Below, piece by piece: positions 1 to 5,090 of a stretch of DNA of 6,229 nucleotides. A program made the position numbers and the translations under genes. Source of the stretch: Spirochaetia bacterium (lineage in GTDB: Bacteria; Spirochaetota; Leptospiria; Leptospirales; Leptonemataceae). The first letter of the stretch is position 1. Every line of letters starts with the position of its first letter. The stretch lies in assembly GCA_029880625.1 (NCBI GenBank), contig JAOUOA010000186.1, positions 1-6,229 on the forward strand, in the 5' to 3' direction. The notes beneath the pieces were generated by a model, which searched no databases, was not told the origin of the DNA, and saw only the letters and a list, made by a program, of their open reading frames with translations.

Positions 1-364
1 CATCTATGATTTTCTGCACATCTTTTTTCTGGCCGCCTGTTATGGTAATGTGCCCCTGAGCAATCACTCCCGGTGTAACATGCAGAACAGGAGTCGTCAT
101 ATCGCCCATTACTTTACCTGTTTTTTCCAGACGGATTTCCTCATCGGCTGTAATGTTGCCGATCATGGTGCCAGCAACAACAACAGAACGTGCGCTGATG
201 TTCGTCTTCATTTTACCCGATTCCCCGACAACAAGCGCATCTTCGGTTTTAATTTCTCCCTCGAACTTCCCGTCAATTTTTAAAGAACCGGAAATATAAA
301 ATTTCCCTTCAAAAATGGAACCCGGACCAATTACACTGTTTAAATAATCACCTTTTCCAGCCAT
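1..364 (-). CDS. Bactofilin family cytoskeletal protein, 3' end cut by the window edge
   Basis: Bactofilins (DUF583, PF04519) polymerise without nucleotide into right-handed beta-helical filaments that scaffold cell-shape, stalk or wall-synthesis machinery at the inner face of the membrane. Reading leftwards from the ATG at 364-362 gives 121 residues beginning MAGKGDYLNSVIGPGS. The family pattern is plain: short glycine-punctuated beta rungs such as SLKIDGKFEGEI (residues 27-38), ALVVGESGKMKTNISARS (43-60), VVVAGTMIGNITADEEIRLE (61-80) and TPVLHVTPGVIAQGHITI (91-108). Almost the whole beta-helical core is visible; only the tail after about residue 121 is missing. The N-terminal tail before the core is short. 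The start is supported by AAAAGG at 375-370, five bases before the ATG. The gene is divergent from the acyltransferase fusion. Its partner in this organism cannot be told from the window. The family call is secure. Confidence 0.93.
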   Translation of the reverse strand, partial: MAGKGDYLNSVIGPGSIFEGKFYISGSLKIDGKFEGEIKTEDALVVGESGKMKTNISARSVVVAGTMIGNITADEEIRLEKTGKVMGDMTTPVLHVTPGVIAQGHITITGGQKKDVQKIID

Positions 365-469
365 AGAAACCTTTTAATTTCAGCCTTACTGCAGGCAAGA
401 AAAAAAACAAAAAGCTTTTTTTTAATGAAAAGAAATTGCATTTCAAACAGGGATCTGTATCATTCAGGC
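365..469. promoter_or_regulatory. Divergent spacer between the bactofilin and acyltransferase-GpsA genes
   Basis: This short region must carry the start signals of two divergent genes unless one is read from further away. It holds an A-tract (400-407), then the 12-base perfect palindrome AAAAAGCTTTTT (409-420) running on into T423. Such tracts favour bent DNA and can act as upstream promoter elements. A possible plus-strand promoter is TTGCAT (436-441), 16 bases, then TATCAT (458-463). The -10 matches the sigma-70 consensus at 5 of 6 positions and the -35 at only 3 of 6. It would start RNA at about 470, exactly at the second candidate ATG of the downstream gene, and it would lie inside the gene if the first ATG (425) is used. 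No convincing minus-strand promoter was found. This is inference from motif matching only. Confidence 0.3.
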
Positions 470-2509
470 ATGGAAAATGAGAAAAGCGCTTCCCAGGCTC
501 CCTGGCAGAAGGAATTTTTTAAAAATATTGAAAGCTTCATTAAACTGGGCATCAATCAAGATGCAGCCAGAGAAATGTTGCTGAAATTCTTAAAGCTTTC
601 AGCGGCCACCCCGCAGCCTAAGGTCCTCGACTGTTTCCGTTTTGAAGATGCCCTCGACAAAGTCGGAGTCTACACGCAGAGCATTCCCGGCATCAGGGAC
701 TTCATGGTTGAATTTCTTGAACCCCTCATGAAAAACTTTTCAGTCGAAGGCATCGAAAATCTCGAAGAGGTTATTCCCGTTCTTGATAAATTTCCCATGA
801 CTTTGATTTCAAATCACGTAAGCCATCTGGATGCTCCCGCCATCTACAATCTCCTGTACAGAGAAGGCGGAAATGCGCGAAAGCTTGCAGAAAGCCTGGT
901 TTTTGTTGCAGGAAGGCTTGCATTTGAACCGGATTTTACCCGTCTCGGTCTTTATATGTTCGATACTCTTCTTGTATGCTCCCGGCGAGACATGTCTGAA
1001 AATCCCGGACAGGCAACAATCATGACAAAAATCAATATGCGGGCATTTCGCCAGTCGCTCCAGCTGCAGAAAAAAGGAAAAGTCATTGCCATCTTTCCTG
1101 AAGGAACACGAAGCCGCACCGGACACCTGGGCAATTTTGTGGATTCTGTTTACCATTACGTTACAAATAAAATTATTATACCCGTTTCCCTGAGCGGGAC
1201 AGATGAAATTTTGCCGACATCATCCTTCTTATTTCGCGCGGCTCAGGGGAAACTGACCATAGGGAAACCAATTCTTGTAGGAGAATTTACCGAAAAGCAG
1301 ATGAATGAACTACCTGCATCGATTGAAAAAATGCATATAAAAGAAGGAACTGACAAAAAGAAATTCATTGTTGAAAATCTGGCTCTTTATATCGGAAAAA
1401 ATCTTCACCGGCACAAACATGGCGTATACAGAAACCTGTACAGAAGCACCCTTGAAGAAACTCAATCCGGAGAACTCATCTCTTCTCCGGAAAACCCTCA
1501 GTATAAAATCGCCGCGATTGGAAATTCAAGTCCTTCAACAGCCTTCAGCTCAATTCTAGCCAACCATGCCTGCAGTATCGATATATATATTCGTGATAAA
1601 AATCTTGCCGAAACAATGAACTCGGAAAGGATTGACACTGAAAATTTTCCTCTGTTTTATATTCCGCCCACTATAAATTTCACTTCCGATCCTTCTGTTC
1701 TGGAAAAAGCAGATATCATTCTGCAGGGTGTCCGCCCATGGGAAATGGATGAATACTATCCTCAAATATCAGAAATTTTGAAAAAGTCTAAAGCAATGTT
1801 TGTTAATATTGCAAAAGGCCTGACGAATTCCGAATACGGGCTGATTCTGGAAGACCTCCAGAAGAAATACGGAATTTCGCCTGATCGCTTTGCGGCGGTA
1901 TCGGGGGCAACAACACCCTATCAGATTATGGAAAGAAAGGTTTCAGGTCTTGAAATTGCAGCAAATAATCCGGAAGACTTAAAAACTCTTCTGCAGCTTT
2001 TCAGTACCGGATACAGTTTTGCCCGCCCTGCCTCCGTTCATGATGACCTGAAAGGAGTGCAGCTCGGAGGCGCATTAAAAAATATTTACGCCCTGGGAAT
2101 CGGCCTTCTTGACGGTTATTATGAAAAAAGCCTCGGCGGCAATTCAGATAGTTCTCTTTTTCATGCATCCTATTACATGTTTCGCGAAATGACGGAGGTA
2201 TCCTGCGAACTGGGGGGCAAAAAAGAAACGCTCATGGGACTTTCCGGGCATACAGATTTTATGCAGGCATGTTTTGGAAGCGCCACACGCGATCGCGATT
2301 ATGGGAAAGCGATTTCCTCTGGAAATTTTCAAACAGAATCGCAGTCTTCCGGATTGTACGGGATTCGCAGTCTTGCAGGACTGCTTGAGATCCAGAAATT
2401 TCCGATTCTTCATTCCATTTACAGACTGATTGTCAATCGGGAAGAATTTGAACCGGTTATGTCAGAAGTTTACGAGCAGCTGCGGAATCTGGACAGACAT
2501 CTGAAATAG
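425..2509 (+). CDS. Fusion protein: glycerolipid (G3P-type) acyltransferase domain + glycerol-3-phosphate dehydrogenase (GpsA-like) domain
   Basis: The protein has 694 residues in two enzyme-like halves. Residues about 95-330 are a PlsC/GPAT-superfamily acyltransferase: motif I is NHVSHLD (H131, D136 of HxxxxD), motif III is FPEGTRSR (224-231), and a proline-containing block IIPVSLSGTDEI (251-262) fits motif IV. Residues about 360-694 match NAD(P)-dependent glycerol-3-phosphate dehydrogenase in length and order: Rossmann start KIAAIGNSSPSTA (361-373), NIAKG (K464), VQLGGALKNIYALGIGLLDG (545-564, with the expected catalytic K552), LMGLSGHTDFMQACFGSATRDRDYG (603-627, family GLxGxxDLxxTCxSxxSRNxxxG). 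Together they could make glycerol 3-phosphate and acylate it at the membrane for phospholipid synthesis. The oddities are the altered glycine loop and the SGATTPYQ segment (493-500) where GpsA has SGPxFA. The start is uncertain: neither ATG 425 nor ATG 470 (residue 16) has a good ribosome site, and residues 1-15 look unconserved. The domain calls are sound; activity of the second half and acyl-acceptor choice are inference. Confidence 0.9.
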   Translation: MKRNCISNRDLYHSGMENEKSASQAPWQKEFFKNIESFIKLGINQDAAREMLLKFLKLSAATPQPKVLDCFRFEDALDKVGVYTQSIPGIRDFMVEFLEPLMKNFSVEGIENLEEVIPVLDKFPMTLISNHVSHLDAPAIYNLLYREGGNARKLAESLVFVAGRLAFEPDFTRLGLYMFDTLLVCSRRDMSENPGQATIMTKINMRAFRQSLQLQKKGKVIAIFPEGTRSRTGHLGNFVDSVYHYVTNKIIIPVSLSGTDEILPTSSFLFRAAQGKLTIGKPILVGEFTEKQMNELPASIEKMHIKEGTDKKKFIVENLALYIGKNLHRHKHGVYRNLYRSTLEETQSGELISSPENPQYKIAAIGNSSPSTAFSSILANHACSIDIYIRDKNLAETMNSERIDTENFPLFYIPPTINFTSDPSVLEKADIILQGVRPWEMDEYYPQISEILKKSKAMFVNIAKGLTNSEYGLILEDLQKKYGISPDRFAAVSGATTPYQIMERKVSGLEIAANNPEDLKTLLQLFSTGYSFARPASVHDDLKGVQLGGALKNIYALGIGLLDGYYEKSLGGNSDSSLFHASYYMFREMTEVSCELGGKKETLMGLSGHTDFMQACFGSATRDRDYGKAISSGNFQTESQSSGLYGIRSLAGLLEIQKFPILHSIYRLIVNREEFEPVMSEVYEQLRNLDRHLK

Positions 2510-2512
2510 TTC

Positions 2513-4396
2513 TCAGCGCTCAAAGTCGGGGGGGAGAACGGGATCTCTATAAAACCCGTCCTTCATGGTCAGCTGGATTCTTTCTATATTGACTCTTGCC
2601 CGGTCTCTTTCCTTACCCCGGCCCCTTCGTATAATTTCTGTATACATCTCAACGGCCCGGTTAAAATTTCGCTCGTAACGGGCAAGAACGGCAAGCCTTT
2701 CAAGGACCTTCTGAACATGAAGGGCATCAAGACGGATTCTGTACTGCTCCTCTCTTTTTTTTACACGCGGCATATCAATGCGAAGAAGACGGTAATATCT
2801 GCGAAGCTCGTCCGTATCTTCATCTTCATTGAAAAGATTTTTTTTCAGGTCATTGATCTGAATTTGAAGTTCATTTTTTTCTTTCAGAATTCCGATCTTT
2901 TCGTTTTCCAGATTCCGGAAGATTTCAAGAGCTTCAGAAAGCGCCTGATTTTCTTTGTCTGTCCGCTGCTTGCGCCGGTAAATTGCCGCCGTCTTCACAA
3001 AAGAATCATAACGGACTTCTTTTCCCATTAAATCATAAGGATATTTTCTTTCATCTTCGGGCAGGGCCTGATAGGCCTCATAAAGCTCAAGTGCTCTGTC
3101 CAGATTTCCTGTTCTCCTAAAATGCAGGTCTGCAAGGGGAATAAAGGCGCGTGATTTTATAGCAGCATTGTTTTCCAGAGCATAAAACTTTTCATAGGAC
3201 TCCGCAGAAAGAATAAAATTCCGGGTGTCTGAATAAAGACCTGCTATTCTGAAATACTGTTCAGGTAGCAAATCAGATTTTTCCATTTCCATAACAGATA
3301 TCAGCGTTTCATTGAGGTCAATTGCGCGTTTTTTATTTCCTGTGTTTTTATAATATTTGATCAGTTCATCCAGATAAACGGGATTCCTTTCGTCAAGGCT
3401 GTGCGCAAACTCAAGCATATCGGCATAGTTTTTCAGATTGGCCGATTCCACAGTTTCAGAAATCTCTTTTGAAATCCTGGCGATTCTATATATAATCTGC
3501 CCTGTCTCTCCCCTTCTTTTCTGACAGAAAGGCAGATACGAATTTTTATACAATGAATTCAATCTTTCTACCGAGATATCAAATTCAGACTTAAGCCTGT
3601 CCCTATTCTGCAAAGCTTCTGCTTCGCTTTCTCCAGGAATTCCTCTAACCGCCCTAGCCCTGGCAGTATCGACTCTTCGAATCGATTCATCGTATCGTCT
3701 TTTTAATGAAGCAAAAGCCAAAATCAGCTCTCTTGCTTCAGATGCCCCTGCAGAATCTCCGTCATTTTGACTTTGAGCAATTCTGTCCGCGTCGGCAAAC
3801 GATTTTGCCATGACTTCATACTGAGCTTCAGAAACAGTTTCGCTGCTACATTTCGGCTCAAATGATGAGTAGCGAAGGGACGTCATATACGACTGGACTG
3901 CTTTTTGCTTTTTCCCCATTTTTTCCCAGGCAAGTCCGAGAGAACGGTGAATCCTCATGAGAAATGGAGATTCTCCAAAGTAATATGTGCGGTCGTACTT
4001 GCGCTTTCTGTAAGATGCAATCAGACGGGAAGTATCAGGATTTATATTTTTATAATTCAGTGATTCGTATCTTCTTTCATCGGCTATAGAACGGTATTCA
4101 ACGAACTGAGAAGTATATTTCGCAAGTTCTTCGCTTAACTCACGGATGGTTCTGTCTGCTTCAGGATTATCGGAAGACAATTCAGCTTCAGCATCGGCAA
4201 GGACCGTTTCATTGATGACTTCATGAGGACGTTTATAAACATTTTGAGAAAGAAGACCGGACGGAGATAAAAAAGAACAGACAATGATCCCCGGCAGAAT
4301 ATAGAATGGCAAATTTAAAAAGTTTAGAAATTTACTCCGAAAATTTTTCCTCCGCAGATTCTGAAGCCTCTCTTTCCTGATTGAAGAAAGAATCAT
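2513..4396 (-). CDS. Large exported or membrane-anchored TPR/coiled-coil protein of unknown function
   Basis: From the chosen ATG (4396) it has 627 residues. A long basic N-terminus with many Lys/Arg precedes a hydrophobic stretch (about residues 23-46) ending near SGLLSQ, read as a signal peptide or single anchor that places the rest outside the cytoplasm. TPR-like helical pairs are visible at about 152-177 (LAWEKMGKKQKAVQSYMTSL), 338-368, 378-408, 415-446 (LADLHFRRTGNLDRALELYE), 464-493 and 564-592 (LAVLARYERNFNRAVEMYTE). A charged coiled-coil stretch lies at about 490-550. TPRs are protein-binding scaffolds, so a binding role in the envelope is likely, with no enzyme motif seen. The frame is open up to an ATG at 4471, but that start overlaps the DUF423 gene by 50 bases and lacks a ribosome site, whereas 4396 has one and leaves a 25-base gap. 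I do not recognise a named family for the full length. The stop sits 3 bp from the convergent acyltransferase-GpsA stop. Confidence 0.85.
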   Translation of the reverse strand: MILSSIRKERLQNLRRKNFRSKFLNFLNLPFYILPGIIVCSFLSPSGLLSQNVYKRPHEVINETVLADAEAELSSDNPEADRTIRELSEELAKYTSQFVEYRSIADERRYESLNYKNINPDTSRLIASYRKRKYDRTYYFGESPFLMRIHRSLGLAWEKMGKKQKAVQSYMTSLRYSSFEPKCSSETVSEAQYEVMAKSFADADRIAQSQNDGDSAGASEARELILAFASLKRRYDESIRRVDTARARAVRGIPGESEAEALQNRDRLKSEFDISVERLNSLYKNSYLPFCQKRRGETGQIIYRIARISKEISETVESANLKNYADMLEFAHSLDERNPVYLDELIKYYKNTGNKKRAIDLNETLISVMEMEKSDLLPEQYFRIAGLYSDTRNFILSAESYEKFYALENNAAIKSRAFIPLADLHFRRTGNLDRALELYEAYQALPEDERKYPYDLMGKEVRYDSFVKTAAIYRRKQRTDKENQALSEALEIFRNLENEKIGILKEKNELQIQINDLKKNLFNEDEDTDELRRYYRLLRIDMPRVKKREEQYRIRLDALHVQKVLERLAVLARYERNFNRAVEMYTEIIRRGRGKERDRARVNIERIQLTMKDGFYRDPVLPPDFER

Positions 4397-4402
4397 CACG
4401 TT

Positions 4403-4409
4403 CTTTTCC
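4403..4409 (-). promoter_or_regulatory. Ribosome binding site that decides the TPR-protein start
   Basis: On the minus strand GGAAAAG runs from 4409 to 4403, six bases before the ATG at 4396-4394. Nothing comparable precedes the in-frame ATG at 4471, where the upstream bases read TCCGATAATACAAT. This favours the shorter, non-overlapping start. The match to anti-Shine-Dalgarno is partial (GGA core), so support is moderate. Confidence 0.45.
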
Positions 4410-4421
4410 AGGTTTATTTTG

Positions 4422-4928
4422 TCAGATTCGACAGGGTTTTGATTCAGGTATAAATGTAACCTTTTCTCCATATTGTATTATCGGAAATTTCATAAAATGG
4501 TGTACAAATCCAATCCATGTTATACATATTTTACTGAAAAATCCCAATTTTTTATGACCGGTCTGATAAAAAAGAGCTGAAATCATAAAAAGAATCCAAC
4601 CTGCAATATATGACATCCCGCCTATTGGAGTAAGCGATGATACAGGGAGTCCGAATCCAGCATAAAGATAGAGGCTGAATGAGAATAGAATGATCCCGGC
4701 AAACAGAAACACTCCTGCAGATACCGCCAGTTTAGAAAAACTGTTTCTTAAGAACAGACCGAGAAGGACTAAAGCCAGAGAATGAATAATATGATAATGA
4801 AGACCTGTTTGAAATACAGCGTACAGATCTGCATTGAGGTGTGGTTTGAGTCCATGAGAAGCATAGGCGCCCAGACCTACATAAAGCGCGGCAAGGCCGG
4901 CGCCGGAAGAAATAAATATTTTACTCAT
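4422..4928 (-). CDS. DUF423 family small integral membrane protein with a C-terminal extension
   Basis: The 168-residue product begins MSKIFISSGAGLAALYVGLG. Family hallmarks are clear: GAYASHGLKPHL (20-31), VFQTGLHYHIIHSLALVLLG (38-57), FAGIILFSFSLYLYAGFG (76-93) and SLTPIGGMSYIAGWILF (98-114). There are about four hydrophobic membrane segments (roughly 4-24, 45-61, 68-91, 99-121). DUF423 proteins (such as E. coli YgdD) sit in the inner membrane and have no firmly established function. The usual family length is about 120-130 residues, so residues from about 130 on are an extra tail without membrane character (positives, aromatics, ending PESKPCRI). The gene lies just upstream of the TPR gene on the same strand, 25 bases from that gene's preferred start, so cotranscription is likely. 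Only a weak AGG, about 12 bases before the ATG, serves as ribosome site. The family call is confident and the role unknown. Confidence 0.9.
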   Translation of the reverse strand: MSKIFISSGAGLAALYVGLGAYASHGLKPHLNADLYAVFQTGLHYHIIHSLALVLLGLFLRNSFSKLAVSAGVFLFAGIILFSFSLYLYAGFGLPVSSLTPIGGMSYIAGWILFMISALFYQTGHKKLGFFSKICITWIGFVHHFMKFPIIQYGEKVTFIPESKPCRI

Positions 4929-5062
4929 CTGTTATGATAACCTGAAATCCCAAATGCGTCTACAGGAATTATTTTATTTTTTTCTCATTTTTTATATGAA
5001 AAATCAGAACCAACTTACTCATCAACAATTGACAGAGGATGCTGATCCGGGATTCTTGACAG
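4929..5062. promoter_or_regulatory. Divergent spacer between the DUF423 and M16 peptidase genes
   Basis: The left part (about 4970-5000) is very AT-rich and includes, on the minus strand, a TATAAA-like hexamer (4996-4991) that could serve the DUF423-TPR pair, though no good -35 sits at the right distance. The right part has two direct copies of TTGACAGA (5029-5036 and 5056-5063), 27 bases apart, each containing a perfect sigma-70 -35 hexamer TTGACA. The first copy has only the poor match ATTCTT at 17-base spacing, so it is not a convincing promoter. I see no coding sequence or RNA gene here. Some control region must exist because both flanking genes point outwards, but exact elements are unproven. 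Confidence 0.4.
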
Positions 5063-5090
5063 ATGATTCTAAAAACAGGTTTTTCCGGAT
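5045..5090 (+). repeat. Nested inverted repeats around the M16 peptidase start codon
   Basis: ATCCGG at 5045-5050 is complementary to CCGGAT at 5085-5090. Just inside the right arm lies a tight hairpin, AAAAAC AG GTTTTT (5071-5084). The start codon at 5063 and the only purine-rich candidate ribosome site (GGGA, 5049-5052) fall in or next to the fold. GATTCT is also repeated directly at 5051-5056 and 5065-5070. The arms are only six bases, so chance is a real possibility. Confidence 0.25.

Noticed and set aside
50..283. Plus-strand open frame of 77 codons.
   Set aside because: It is antisense to the bactofilin gene, whose protein matches its family rung by rung.
809..1156. Minus-strand 115-codon frame inside the acyltransferase gene.
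   Set aside because: It lies opposite the acyltransferase catalytic core and has no recognisable content.
2289..2296. GCGATCGC palindrome, identical to the cyanobacterial HIP1 octamer.
   Set aside because: I noticed just this copy, and it encodes the conserved TRDRD stretch of the GpsA domain; chance codon use explains it.
2545..2565. Hairpin ACGGG...CCCGT near the convergent stops as an intrinsic terminator.
   Set aside because: The stem is only five pairs with a 12-base loop, no U-tract follows, and it lies inside the TPR coding sequence.
4270..4285. Possible lipoprotein signal (GIIVC) in the TPR protein N-terminus.
   Set aside because: Valine just before the cysteine does not fit the lipobox, and hydrophobic residues continue after it; a plain signal peptide or anchor fits better.
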